Source: an uncultured Nitrosomonadales bacterium
GTDB lineage: Bacteria > Pseudomonadota > Gammaproteobacteria > Burkholderiales > Gallionellaceae
Direction of reading: 5' to 3'
DNA: 34,211 bases
NCBI GenBank assembly: GCA_903892645.1
Contig: CAITJF010000194.1
Span: 1 to 34,211, forward strand
The translations under genes and the position numbers were made by a program. The notes beneath the pieces were generated by a model. It was not told the DNA's origin. It saw only the letters and a program-made list of their open reading frames with translations, and made no database searches. Shown here in pieces: positions 19,433 to 28,386 of the stretch; position 1 is the stretch's first letter, and every line of letters starts with the position of its first letter.

Positions 19433-20344
19433 ATGGAGCATACCCAGTCTTTTCGCTTTTTCAATCGCGGCCCCAGTCCTGCCGTCCGGCTGGTCTTCTT
19501 CGTGTTGCTGTCGCTGCTGCTGCTGTTTGTGGATGCGCGCTACCAGTATCTGGAGTCCGCGCGCAGCGCGCTTTCCGTCCTGTTCTATCCATTGCAGCGC
19601 CTGGTTGCGGTGCCGGGTGCGCTGTGGCATCAGGCCGATACCATTCTTGTCCTTCAGGGCAACCTGATCCGCGACAATGCCCAATTGCGCCAACAGCACG
19701 GTGTGGACGCTGCACAGCTGCAGCAATTGCAGGTGCTGCAGGCAGATAACCAACACTTGCGCCAGTTGCTCGCGGTGCAGCAGCGCGCCGATTACCCGAT
19801 GCAATTGGCCGAGATCGTGTACACCGAGCGCGACATCTTCAAGCGCAAGCTGTTCCTCGACAAGGGTGCGCAAGCCAATGTGCTGGCAGGGCAGGTGGTG
19901 ATGGATGACAGCGGTGTCGTCGGCCAGGTCACGCGCGTTTATCCCTGGCTGAGCGAAGTCACACTGATTACCGACAAGGATCACGCGGTGCCGGTGCATG
20001 TGTTGCGCAACGGCTTGCGCGCGGTGGTGTTCGGCTCCGGCGATACCAGCGATCTGGCACTGCGCTATATGCCGATCAGTTCCGATATTCAGGAGGGTGA
20101 CGTGCTGGTGACCTCCGGCATAGACGGCACTTATCCGCCCGGATTACCGGTAGCCAGGGTGAGCCACATCGAGCGCGACCCGGCCTATCCGTTCGCGCGT
20201 ATTCTGTGCGCTCCGGTTGCGGGCGTGGACAAACAGCGCCAACTGCTGATCTTGTCCGGGCTGCCGAAGTTGCCGGAGCGTCCAGAAGCCGTGGCAGAAA
20301 CCGCTACCGACAAACTCAAAAAGGGCCGGCGAAAAAAACCATGA
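19433..20344 (+). CDS. mreC: Rod-shape protein MreC
   Basis: MreC is a periplasmic scaffold of the elongasome that activates PBP2-RodA. The 303 residues have an N-terminal cytoplasmic stub (FNRGPSPAVR), one membrane helix (about 19-36), a coiled coil (about 65-110) and the beta-rich domain with VVMDDSGVVGQVTRVYPWLSEVTLITD and EGDVLVTSGIDGTYPPGLPVARV. The basic C-terminus overlaps mreD by four bases (ATGA). No clear ribosome-binding site precedes the ATG; the upstream hairpin ends eight bases before it. Confidence 0.94.
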   Translation: MEHTQSFRFFNRGPSPAVRLVFFVLLSLLLLFVDARYQYLESARSALSVLFYPLQRLVAVPGALWHQADTILVLQGNLIRDNAQLRQQHGVDAAQLQQLQVLQADNQHLRQLLAVQQRADYPMQLAEIVYTERDIFKRKLFLDKGAQANVLAGQVVMDDSGVVGQVTRVYPWLSEVTLITDKDHAVPVHVLRNGLRAVVFGSGDTSDLALRYMPISSDIQEGDVLVTSGIDGTYPPGLPVARVSHIERDPAYPFARILCAPVAGVDKQRQLLILSGLPKLPERPEAVAETATDKLKKGRRKKP

Positions 20345-20859
20345 GTGGCTTTCCGAAAGATCAGGAATTCCTGCTGCCGGCCAGCAACACTTTCATTGTC
20401 TTGAGCCTGCTTGCCGCTCTGTTGCTCAACTGGCTGCCGTGGAGAGGTGTCTGGCTGGCACTGCGCCCGGATTTCGTGGCGCTGGTGCTACTCTACTGGT
20501 GTATCCACAAGCCGTTTCGCATCGGCATCGGTATCGCCTGGATGATGGGTATGTTTGCCGACGTGGCCGATGCCAGCCTGTTCGGCCAGCACGCGCTGGC
20601 TTATTCAGTTCTGGCGTTTGGCGGCATCGTGCTGCATCGCCGTATGCAGATGTTCGACCTGCGCCTGCAGGCCCTGCAAATTTTCCCCGTGCTGCTGCTG
20701 ACCTACGTGGTATATGCCGCGGTACATTGGCAATTGCACGGTTATGTCGCCTGGGGATTTTTTATCGGCAGCGTAGTTTCGGCCTTGCTGTGGGCGCCGC
20801 TGACCATGCTGCTGCAAGCCTTGCGCCACCACCACCCCTCCGACCCGGATAAGTTATGA
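20341..20859 (+). CDS. mreD: Rod-shape protein MreD
   Basis: This small polytopic inner-membrane partner of MreC has 172 residues with about five hydrophobic segments, including FIVLSLLAALLLNWLPW and the LRPDFVALVLLYWC block typical of MreD. The start is the ATG that overlaps the mreC stop as ATGA; the frame stays open upstream inside mreC, but that part has no MreD character. The gene ends 13 bases before mrdA. Confidence 0.92.
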   Translation: MSGFPKDQEFLLPASNTFIVLSLLAALLLNWLPWRGVWLALRPDFVALVLLYWCIHKPFRIGIGIAWMMGMFADVADASLFGQHALAYSVLAFGGIVLHRRMQMFDLRLQALQIFPVLLLTYVVYAAVHWQLHGYVAWGFFIGSVVSALLWAPLTMLLQALRHHHPSDPDKL

Positions 20860-20872
20860 GGCACAGCCAGCC

Positions 20873-22771
20873 ATGAAGGGGCGTGTCGAGCTCAAAAACT
20901 CCCAGCGCGAAATCTATTACTTCCGGCTGCGCCTGATGCTGAGCCTGGGCTTCGTGCTGGTGATGCTGTTCATATTGCTGGCACGCTTCGTTTATTTGCA
21001 AGTGGTGAAGCACAGCCATTATCAAACCCTGGCGGAGAACAACCGCATTTCCGTCGCACCCATCGTGCCCAACCGCGGCCTGATACTCGACCGCAACGGT
21101 GTGGTGCTGGCGCACAACTATTCCGGCTACACGCTGGAAATCACGCCAAACAAGGTGGGCGATCTGGAGGCCACGATAGACCAGCTGGCGCAACTGGTGG
21201 ACATCCAACCCAAGGACCGCAAGCGCTTCAAAAAATTGCAGGCGGAGGGCCACGATTTCGAGAGCTTGCCGATCCGCAACCGCCTGTCAGATGAAGAAGT
21301 GGCGCGCTTCGCCGCACAGAGTTACCGTTTCCGAGGGGTGGAAATCAAGGCGCGCCTGTTCCGCGAATATCCTTACAATGAGCAGACATCGCACCTGATC
21401 GGCTACATTGGGCGCATCAACGAGAGCGACATCGAGCAGCTTGAGGAAGATAAATCCGCCGCCAACTACCGCGGTTCCGATTACATCGGCAAGACCGGTA
21501 TCGAGCAGAGTTACGAGAGCGAGTTGCACGGCACCACCGGCATCGAGCAGGTGGAAGTGGACGCGGGCGGGCGCGGGGTGCGTGTGCTGTCGCGCACCCC
21601 GCCCGCATCCGGCAACAACCTGTTACTGACGCTGGATGCCAAGTTGCAGGAAGTTGCCGACAAGGCGTTCGGCAACTACCGTGGCGCGCTGGTGGCGATA
21701 GACCCGAACAACGGCGAGGTGCTGGCCTTTATCAGCAGGCCGGGCTACGACCCCAACCTGTTCATTGACGGCATTGATGAAGACAGCTGGAACGAGCTGA
21801 ACAATTCGCCCGACGTGCCGCTCAACAACCGCGCATTGCGCGGTCAGTATCCGCTCGGCTCCACCATCAAGCCATTCATGGCGCTGGCCGGGCTTTATTA
21901 CAACAAGCGTTCACCCAGCCACACCATCAGCGATCCTGGCTACTTCACCCTGCCGGGCAACAGCCACCAATACCGCGACTGGAAAAAAGGCGGGCACGGC
22001 AGCGTGGATCTGTTCAAGTCCATCGTGGTGTCGTGCGACACTTACTACTACGGATTGGCCACCGAGCTGGGTATAGACAACATGTTCAACTTCCTGTCGC
22101 AGTTTGGCTTCGGTAAAAAAACCGGCATAGACCTGGAAGGCGAGACCTCCGGCCTGCTGCCCTCGCAGGAATGGAAGCAGAAGCGTTACCAGCAGAAATG
22201 GTATGCCGGCGACACTGTATCGGCGGGCATCGGCCAGGGCTACGATCTGGTCACACCGATGCAACTGGCCTTTGCCACGGCGGTGCTGGCCAATGACGGC
22301 GTTGGCTACCGCCCGCATCTGGTACGGCAAGTGCAACACGGCGGCAGCAAGGACACACCCATACCGGAAGTGAATCCGGCGTTCACCATCAACCTCAACC
22401 CGGAACATGTTGCGCTGGTGAAGCGTGCCATGGTGGCGGTAATGCAACCCGGTGGCACCGCCGCGCAGGCCGGGGCGGGTGCGCCCTACGCCTTTGCGGG
22501 CAAGACCGGCACCGCGCAGGTGGTGGGAATGAAACAAGGCGAAAAATACATTGAAAGCCAGGTAGCGGAACGCCACCGCGATCATGCTTGGTTCATTGCC
22601 TTTGCGCCCGCCGACAAACCAAAAATCGCGTTGGCGGTACTGGCGGAAAATGGCGGGCATGGCGGTGCCGTCGCGGCGCCTATCGCGCGCAAGGTACTGG
22701 ACTACTACCTGCTCGGCAAGGTGCCCAAACCCTTGCCTACCGTGAACGATGTAGAGGTAGAACATGATTAA
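20873..22771 (+). CDS. mrdA: Penicillin-binding protein 2 (elongation transpeptidase)
   Basis: PBP2 cross-links new peptidoglycan during lateral growth with RodA. The 632-residue protein has an N-terminal anchor (about 22-45), a dimerisation or pedestal region (about 60-240) and the transpeptidase domain with nucleophile Ser330 in GSTIK, the second motif Ser387-Cys388-Asp389 and KTGT at 544-547. All three active-site motifs are intact. It overlaps rodA by eight bases, suggesting coupled expression. Confidence 0.96.
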   Translation: MKGRVELKNSQREIYYFRLRLMLSLGFVLVMLFILLARFVYLQVVKHSHYQTLAENNRISVAPIVPNRGLILDRNGVVLAHNYSGYTLEITPNKVGDLEATIDQLAQLVDIQPKDRKRFKKLQAEGHDFESLPIRNRLSDEEVARFAAQSYRFRGVEIKARLFREYPYNEQTSHLIGYIGRINESDIEQLEEDKSAANYRGSDYIGKTGIEQSYESELHGTTGIEQVEVDAGGRGVRVLSRTPPASGNNLLLTLDAKLQEVADKAFGNYRGALVAIDPNNGEVLAFISRPGYDPNLFIDGIDEDSWNELNNSPDVPLNNRALRGQYPLGSTIKPFMALAGLYYNKRSPSHTISDPGYFTLPGNSHQYRDWKKGGHGSVDLFKSIVVSCDTYYYGLATELGIDNMFNFLSQFGFGKKTGIDLEGETSGLLPSQEWKQKRYQQKWYAGDTVSAGIGQGYDLVTPMQLAFATAVLANDGVGYRPHLVRQVQHGGSKDTPIPEVNPAFTINLNPEHVALVKRAMVAVMQPGGTAAQAGAGAPYAFAGKTGTAQVVGMKQGEKYIESQVAERHRDHAWFIAFAPADKPKIALAVLAENGGHGGAVAAPIARKVLDYYLLGKVPKPLPTVNDVEVEHD

Positions 22772-23873
22772 ACAGCCGCTGTGGCCTCGTCTGCGCAAGC
22801 GCTTCATCCTTCATCTCGACCCGGTGTTGCTGGCCGCGCTCGGCTTGCTAATGTTGACCGGGCTAATAGTGCTGTACAGCGCCACCGATGGCAACTGGAG
22901 CCGTGTGCTGGCGCAGATGGTGAATATTCTGGTGGCATTTATCTGCCTGTGGCTGGTAGCCAACACACCGTTGCATTACCTGATGCGCATCGCCTTGCCG
23001 ATGTATATCCTCGGCATGGCGCTGCTGGTCGGGGTGGCGCTGTTCGGCGAGGTCAGCCACGGCGCGCGGCGCTGGCTGAATATCGGCGTAGCGACCATCC
23101 AGCCTTCCGAGCTGATGAAACTCGCCGTACCGCTGATGATGGCCTGGTATTTCGAAAAGCACGAAGCCACGTTGACGCTAAGCAATTATTTCGTCGCGAC
23201 GCTGTTGCTGCTGTTGCCAATAGCGTTGATCGCGCGCCAGCCCGACCTCGGCACCGCCGTGCTGATCTCGGCCAGCGGGTTTTACGTGCTGTTCCTGGCT
23301 GGGCTGAGCTGGCGCGTGATGGGGGCCATGTTTGTCGCGGCGCTCGGCAGCGCGCCGGTGCTGTGGTCCATGCTGCATGACTACCAACGCCATCGCATCA
23401 TGATGTTGCTCGACCCCACGCAAGATGCGCTGGGCAAGGGCTACCACACCATCCAGGGCATGATCGCTGTCGGCTCCGGCGGGGTGCTGGGCAAGGGCTA
23501 TCTACACGGCACACAGACCCATCTCGACTTCCTGCCGGAACGCACCACCGACTTTATCTTTGCGGTGTATTCGGAAGAATTCGGCCTGCTCGGCAACCTC
23601 ATCCTGCTGGGGCTGTACCTGTTCGTCATCGCACGCGGCTTTGTCATTACCGCCGATGCTTCCACTTACTTTACGCGCCTGATGGCGGGAAGCATTACGC
23701 TTACCTTCTTCACTTACGCCTTCGTCAACATGGGCATGGTGAGCGGCATCCTGCCGGTGGTGGGCGTACCGCTGCCGCTGGTCAGCTACGGCGGCACCTC
23801 CATGGTCACATTGCTGCTGGGATTTGGTATGCTGATGAGCATTCACACCCACAAAAAACTGGTGCAAACATAA
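22764..23873 (+). CDS. rodA: Rod-shape SEDS glycosyltransferase RodA
   Basis: RodA polymerises lipid II glycan strands together with PBP2. The 369 residues are strongly hydrophobic with about ten membrane segments, and carry family blocks GARRWLNIG, QPSELMKLAVPL, RQPDLGTAVL, HRIMMLLDPTQDALGKGYHTIQ and the C-terminal PLPLVSYGGTSM. The start lies inside the end of mrdA. Confidence 0.96.
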   Translation: MIKQPLWPRLRKRFILHLDPVLLAALGLLMLTGLIVLYSATDGNWSRVLAQMVNILVAFICLWLVANTPLHYLMRIALPMYILGMALLVGVALFGEVSHGARRWLNIGVATIQPSELMKLAVPLMMAWYFEKHEATLTLSNYFVATLLLLLPIALIARQPDLGTAVLISASGFYVLFLAGLSWRVMGAMFVAALGSAPVLWSMLHDYQRHRIMMLLDPTQDALGKGYHTIQGMIAVGSGGVLGKGYLHGTQTHLDFLPERTTDFIFAVYSEEFGLLGNLILLGLYLFVIARGFVITADASTYFTRLMAGSITLTFFTYAFVNMGMVSGILPVVGVPLPLVSYGGTSMVTLLLGFGMLMSIHTHKKLVQT

Positions 23874-23884
23874 GGGGATCGCAG

Positions 23885-24841
23885 ATGAACAAACAAACAG
23901 GTTTACTATTGTTTGCAGCAACCATACTCACCGCCTGCGGCAGCGCACCGTCTCGCCAAGCGGCGACGCAACCGTCTGTCCCGGTGGTCGAGGCGCAAAC
24001 CACACGGATTGAACCCGCCCTCCAACCTGCCAAACAAGCCATCGCTCAACCCGGGCGCGGCGGCTATCTGGAAGGTGACGGCCCCGGCGCCGATGCACCC
24101 GCCAACCTCGATGCCACGCCGGATGCCGTGCCCAAAGCCGAGCCGCTGCACCCCTATGCAAACCGCCAGTATGTCGCCCTGGGCAAAACCTACACCCCAC
24201 TTGCTGCGCCGGGCAATTTCAAGGAGCGCGGCATCGCTTCCTGGTATGGCAAAAAATTCCACGGCCAGCACACCTCCAGCGGCGAGACATATGACATGTA
24301 CGGCATGACCGCCGCGCATCCCACCTTGCCGATACCCAGCTATGCGCGGGTTACCAACCTGGGCAACCACAAATCGGTGGTGGTGCGCATCAATGACCGC
24401 GGCCCCTTCCTGCACGACCGCATCATTGACCTCTCCTACACCGCCGCGCACAAGCTGGGCATCGTCGGCAACGGCAGCAGCGAAGTGGAAGTGGAAAGCA
24501 TCGCGATGGATGCCGCTGTTGCCGCACCCATCGCCGCCGAATCCATCAAGAGCGAACCCCTGCCGCCCGAACCCGCAGCTACCGCAGCCAGCGCCAGCAC
24601 ACCCGCCGCTGGCAACACCTATCTGCAACTCGGCGCATTCAAATCGCAACAGGGTGCGGAAAGTTTTCTCGCCAGGATGCGCGCCGAGTTCAGCGGCAGC
24701 GGCAAGCAGGTCAACCTGTTTGAGAAGGATGGTTTAACGCGGGTACACCTCGGCCCCTACGTTAGCGCGGATGAGGCCAAAGCAATTGCGGAGAAGTTGC
24801 AGGCAAAGTTGGGGTTTAAGCCGATGGTGAATGTGCATTAG
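23885..24841 (+). CDS. rlpA: Septal ring lytic transglycosylase-type lipoprotein RlpA
   Basis: This 318-residue lipoprotein has a signal peptide ending in a lipobox (LTAC, lipidated Cys18), a low-complexity stretch, a double-psi beta-barrel domain (about 115-198: GIASWYGKKFHGQHTSSGE, VVVRINDRGPF and DRIIDLSYTAAHKLGI) and a C-terminal SPOR domain (about 243-317) that binds denuded glycan at division sites. In Pseudomonas, RlpA cleaves such glycan. AAGGGG lies about nine bases upstream of the ATG. It closes the wall-synthesis unit; a dacA gene that often follows in relatives is not found here. Confidence 0.95.
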   Translation: MNKQTGLLLFAATILTACGSAPSRQAATQPSVPVVEAQTTRIEPALQPAKQAIAQPGRGGYLEGDGPGADAPANLDATPDAVPKAEPLHPYANRQYVALGKTYTPLAAPGNFKERGIASWYGKKFHGQHTSSGETYDMYGMTAAHPTLPIPSYARVTNLGNHKSVVVRINDRGPFLHDRIIDLSYTAAHKLGIVGNGSSEVEVESIAMDAAVAAPIAAESIKSEPLPPEPAATAASASTPAAGNTYLQLGAFKSQQGAESFLARMRAEFSGSGKQVNLFEKDGLTRVHLGPYVSADEAKAIAEKLQAKLGFKPMVNVH

Positions 24842-25036
24842 CACAACTACTGCGCTTGCCGATACGGCGTTAACAAATAGCTCAAAATCCTCATGTACCA
24901 AAATGTACATTCCGGTTTCTCGCCATCTTTTGCCTTATCTCAGCTGCGCTCGCTATGTTGTGCAGAAGTCTTGCGGGGTCGAATTATTTTTTCAACATGC
25001 GCTGATAAAACTGTTTCATTAAGTTGTGCATACTGA

Positions 25037-25450
25037 TCATGCTTTTGGTTTTGCATTTGGTCTCAAAAGCCGCATGAACGCGTCTCTGTCAGTATTGTCC
25101 TTCTTTGCTTGTTTCCTCCACAGTTTCATCAATGTGTTCCATGCATCTGTCGCTTTAAGGGCATCAAAACATTCGAGCGGAAGATGCCCCTTCAAGTCGT
25201 TCAGTGCGTAGCAAAAAATTTGATGACCTCCATGCGGATTGCCGGGGTCAATGTGGTCAACTGCGGGATAGAGTGGGTGACATCCTTTTCCACCTTTAAC
25301 AGGCGTACCCTCTTTCACGTCGAAGATCATGTCAACTCCAGAAAGAGCACATTTACCTTTCTGTTTGATAAGGATGCTATGAAGTTCTGACTTCTTGACA
25401 CCCTGCTTACCCTTTGATGCCCACAGATTTTGATTTGCTGTCAATTCCAT
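25037..25450 (-). CDS. Small HNH-nuclease-like protein in an AT-rich pocket
   Basis: This 137-residue protein is preceded by a strong GGGAGGT about five bases before its ATG. The centre resembles an HNH fold: C34-x2-S37 in GKCALSGVD, then AVDHIDPGNPHGGHQIFCYALNDLKG with Asp65-His66, His76, Cys80, Asn84 and Lys87 arranged like the His-Asn/metal positions of HNH proteins. The first zinc knuckle is incomplete (Cys-x2-Ser). Function is unproven; no toxin, immunity or restriction partner lies beside it. Base composition is lower in GC than rlpA and rlmI on either side, which suggests acquisition. The 195 bases between it and rlpA hold no gene I can support. Confidence 0.7.
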   Translation of the reverse strand: MELTANQNLWASKGKQGVKKSELHSILIKQKGKCALSGVDMIFDVKEGTPVKGGKGCHPLYPAVDHIDPGNPHGGHQIFCYALNDLKGHLPLECFDALKATDAWNTLMKLWRKQAKKDNTDRDAFMRLLRPNAKPKA

Positions 25451-25467
25451 CTTTACCTCCCTTGCAA

Positions 25468-26832
25468 TTACCCTGCCACCCTCAACACTAACCCCTTCAA
25501 ATACGCCCCTTCCGGAAAACTGAGCAACACTGGATGATCCGCTGCGGCGTGCAGGTGATGCACGATCTGCGCATCAACCCCGGCATCCAGCGCCGCGCCG
25601 GCGATGATTTTCTGGAACAGGTCTTCGCTGATGCCGCCGGAGCAGGAGTAGGTGAACAACAGACCACCCGGCCTGAGTAACTTGAAGCCGAGCAGGTTGA
25701 TATCCTTGTAGCCGCGCGCGGCTTTTTCGGCGAAGGCGGCGGTGGGGGCAAACTTGGGTGGGTCGAGGATGATGAGGTCGAATTTGCGGTTCTGGTCGCG
25801 CAGTTTGCGCAGTGCGGCGAATACGTCGGCGCATTGCCATTCGGCGCGCGATGCATCCAGCCCATTCAATTCCACATTGCGCTGCGCGAGTTGCAGCGCC
25901 TCTTCCGATGCGTCTATCGAGAGCACCGATTTCGCGCCGCCGCGCAGGGCATAGAGCGAGAAGCCGCCGGTGTAGCAAAAACAATTCAGCACATCTTTAT
26001 CGCGCGCCAGCGTTTCGGTCAGCGCGCGGTTATCGCGCTGGTCGAGATAGAAGCCGGTCTTTTGTCCGTGCGCCACATCCACCTTGAAGCGCAGGCCGTG
26101 TTCAGTTACTTCGACGTTTTCAGGCAACATGCCGCGCAGTACGCCGTTGCGCAGCTCCAGGCCTTCCAGTGTGCGTGAGTCGGAATCGGAGCGCTCGTAA
26201 ATGCACGCAGGATTGCATAGCTCCTGCAGGATGTCGGCGCAAGTATCGCGCCAGCGTTCCACTCCCGCACTGCCAATCTGCATCACTAACACGTCGCCGT
26301 ATTGATCGACGACCAATCCCGGCAGGCCGTCCGATTCGGCGTGGATGAGGCGCATTCCCTCTCCCCCAGCCCCTCTCCCGCAAGCGGGAGAGGGGAGTAG
26401 CAAATCGCGGCGCAACGCCAAGGCGCTCGCAATGCGGCTGCGGAAAAATTCTGTGTTGATGGCTTCCTCTTCGCGCCACGACCAGACGCGCGCGGTGATT
26501 TGCGAGCTAGCGTACGCTGCCCAAGCGAGAAATTCGCCTTGTGCATTGCGCACGGGAAGCGTGTCGCCGCTTACGGGTGCGCCATCCACGCACTCAACCG
26601 CGCCGGAGAAAATCCACGGGTGGCGGCGCAGTAGGGATTTTTCGCGCCCCTCCATGAGAGTGATGCAGGGTTGCGCGGTAGCCACTCCAGTGTGCGGCTG
26701 CGGCGCGCCACGCGGCATGTTTTTATGATCGTCAGGCGACTTTCCGCTGCGCTTTGTCCTGTTGCGAAAATCCCTGTTCCCTTGGGATGGACGGCGCGGC
26801 GTGGAAGGAGATTTTATCTTTTGGGCGGTCAT
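25468..26832 (-). CDS. rlmI: 23S rRNA (cytosine-C5) methyltransferase RlmI-like
   Basis: This SAM-dependent enzyme is of the RlmI type, which methylates C1962 of 23S rRNA in E. coli. The 454 residues have an N-terminal basic tail (about 1-55), PUA domain (about 58-125, EGREKSLLRRHPWIFSGAVE) and Rossmann methyltransferase with CFCYTGGFS (284-292), LDPPKF (356-361) and catalytic Cys397 in TYSCSG. Residues 146-160 are an in-frame insertion encoded by a palindromic element, absent from E. coli RlmI at this place. The start overlaps the xerC stop (ATGA); the true start could lie further in, near Met39 or Met60. Confidence 0.93.
   Translation of the reverse strand: MTAQKIKSPSTPRRPSQGNRDFRNRTKRSGKSPDDHKNMPRGAPQPHTGVATAQPCITLMEGREKSLLRRHPWIFSGAVECVDGAPVSGDTLPVRNAQGEFLAWAAYASSQITARVWSWREEEAINTEFFRSRIASALALRRDLLLPSPACGRGAGGEGMRLIHAESDGLPGLVVDQYGDVLVMQIGSAGVERWRDTCADILQELCNPACIYERSDSDSRTLEGLELRNGVLRGMLPENVEVTEHGLRFKVDVAHGQKTGFYLDQRDNRALTETLARDKDVLNCFCYTGGFSLYALRGGAKSVLSIDASEEALQLAQRNVELNGLDASRAEWQCADVFAALRKLRDQNRKFDLIILDPPKFAPTAAFAEKAARGYKDINLLGFKLLRPGGLLFTYSCSGGISEDLFQKIIAGAALDAGVDAQIVHHLHAAADHPVLLSFPEGAYLKGLVLRVAG
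26357..26397. repeat. Palindromic REP-like element inside rlmI
   Basis: CCCCTCTCCCGC (26370-26381) and GCGGGAGAGGGG (26384-26395) form a perfect 12-bp stem with a two-base loop, preceded by an imperfect direct copy of CCCTCTCCC. This CCCTCTCCC...GGGAGAGGG pattern is a common interspersed repeat in proteobacterial genomes. It is read through in frame as residues of about 146-159 of RlmI (PSPACGRGAGGEG). Confidence 0.8.
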
Positions 26833-27740
26833 GGTTTCTTCTTGGCGCGCGGGTGGGTGGCGTCGTAAATTTTGCTGAGGTACTGGAAATCGAGATGGGT
26901 ATAAACCTGCGTGGTTGAAATGCTGGCGTGGCCGAGCATTTCCTGCACCGCGCGCAAGTCGCCGCTGGATTGCAGCACGTGGGTAGCGAACGAGTGGCGC
27001 AGCAGATGCGGATGCACGTTGCTGGTGATGCCTTGCTTGACGCCCCACTCCTTCATGCGCAACTGCACCGCGCGCTGACTGATGCGCTGGCCGCGTTGCC
27101 CGACGAACAGCGCAGGCTCATCCGCTTTGGCAAGCTGATTGCGAACTGCCAGCCAGGCTTGCAGTGCGGCGATGGCGTGGCTACCCAGCGGCACGATGCG
27201 CGTCTTGCCGCCCTTGCCGGTGACTTCCACTTCGCCATCCCTGATGTAGTTCAGCATAGGAGCAAGGTCAAGACTGACCAACTCGGCCAGGCGCAGTCCG
27301 GAGGAATAAAACAGTTCAAATATCGCCTTGTCACGCACCGCCAGCGGGTCACCATCGATGGGCAATTCCACCATGCGCACCGCCTCGTCCGGCGACAGTG
27401 CATGCGGCAGGTTGCGCGCCGATTTCGGCGCGCGCAGCCCAACGCAGGGGTTGCCCTTGCATTGGTGGTCGCGCATCAGGTAGCTATAAAAACTGCGCCA
27501 TGCCGACAGCATGCGCGCCAAAGTTTTGCCGCCGAGTCCCCGCCCGTGCAGTTGTGCTATGAAACGGCGGATGTGGTGGCTTTTCAGCTCGCCCAGCGGG
27601 GTCGCGGCGGCAAGCTCAAACAGGCGGCGGATGTCGCGCGCATAATTTTCGGCAGTGAGCGGGGAGTAATGCCGCTCGTTGCGCAGGTGCGCGAGGAAGC
27701 CGTGCAGGGTGTCTTGATTGGGCTGCGCGGCGCCTGACAT
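26829..27740 (-). CDS. xerC: Tyrosine recombinase XerC
   Basis: XerC resolves chromosome dimers at dif with XerD. The 303 residues have the SAM-like N-terminal domain (about 8-95) and a catalytic domain with Arg150 (SGLRLAEL), Lys176 (GKGGKTR), His245-x2-Arg248 (HLLRHSFATH), His271 (GHASISTTQVYTH) and nucleophile Tyr280. The start is the ATG two bases after the DUF484 stop; the frame stays open further upstream inside DUF484, but that part is a shadow of the other gene. DUF484-xerC is the usual neighbour pair. Confidence 0.96.
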   Translation of the reverse strand: MSGAAQPNQDTLHGFLAHLRNERHYSPLTAENYARDIRRLFELAAATPLGELKSHHIRRFIAQLHGRGLGGKTLARMLSAWRSFYSYLMRDHQCKGNPCVGLRAPKSARNLPHALSPDEAVRMVELPIDGDPLAVRDKAIFELFYSSGLRLAELVSLDLAPMLNYIRDGEVEVTGKGGKTRIVPLGSHAIAALQAWLAVRNQLAKADEPALFVGQRGQRISQRAVQLRMKEWGVKQGITSNVHPHLLRHSFATHVLQSSGDLRAVQEMLGHASISTTQVYTHLDFQYLSKIYDATHPRAKKKP

Positions 27741-27742
27741 AC

Positions 27743-28363
27743 TTAAAGCAAGGGCTGCAACGCGCTGCTCACGGTTTCCGCGAGGCGTTGCAGGAACAGC
27801 GTGCCCATCTCGGGATAGAAACGTTGTGCGTCTTCGCTGGCAAGCACCAGCAGGCCGATGGATTGCTCGCCATTGCGCAGCGGCAGGTAGGCGAATGAAC
27901 GCAGGTGCGAAGCCGCTTCGCCGAACCATGCAGCCGTATCGTGCACCGCGTGGTGTGCGCATACCGGTTGCGCTTGCTGGTCGGCAAACGCCAGCACTTC
28001 GGCGCTGGGTGGCAATCCTTTCCAGACATGCAGCACCACATGCGGCACATCAAAAATTTCGCGCAAATTTCGTGCGACGGTGTCCTGCAGGCTCATCAGA
28101 TCACGTGCGCCGAACAACGCAAGGGTGAACTGGTGCACCTTGTGCTGCAAGGCGGCGTTTTCCTTGGCGAATTCCAGCAGTTCGTGCAGCTTCTTCTCCA
28201 GTTCCTTGTTTTTTTCGCGCAAGGTCAGCATCTGCCGCTCGGAAAGCGAAACGGTACGCCCGCCATAGGGATGCGGGATGGTAACTTCCGACAGCATCTC
28301 GGCGTAGGCCTCAAAAAACTGCGGGTTATTCTGCAAATACAGTGCGACGTCTTCGGCTCTCAT
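27743..28363 (-). CDS. DUF484 family protein
   Basis: This 206-residue protein starts MRAEDVALYLQNNPQFFEAYAEML, the family's hallmark, followed by TIPHPYGGRTVSLSERQM, a coiled coil (about 48-75) and a GAF-like domain (about 78-205). Its biochemical function is unknown. It lies between dapF and xerC, the conserved dapF-DUF484-xerC arrangement of gamma- and betaproteobacteria, and ends two bases before xerC, implying co-translation. Confidence 0.93.
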   Translation of the reverse strand: MRAEDVALYLQNNPQFFEAYAEMLSEVTIPHPYGGRTVSLSERQMLTLREKNKELEKKLHELLEFAKENAALQHKVHQFTLALFGARDLMSLQDTVARNLREIFDVPHVVLHVWKGLPPSAEVLAFADQQAQPVCAHHAVHDTAAWFGEAASHLRSFAYLPLRNGEQSIGLLVLASEDAQRFYPEMGTLFLQRLAETVSSALQPLL

Positions 28364-28386
28364 GTGGGTGCTCTCATGTTGTCGGT

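Noticed and set aside
24831-25022. 63-codon frame after rlpA
   Set aside because: It overlaps the rlpA end, has no start signal and no recognisable protein features.
26928-27737. 269-codon plus-strand frame opposite xerC
   Set aside because: XerC has all catalytic residues on the minus strand; this frame looks like noise.
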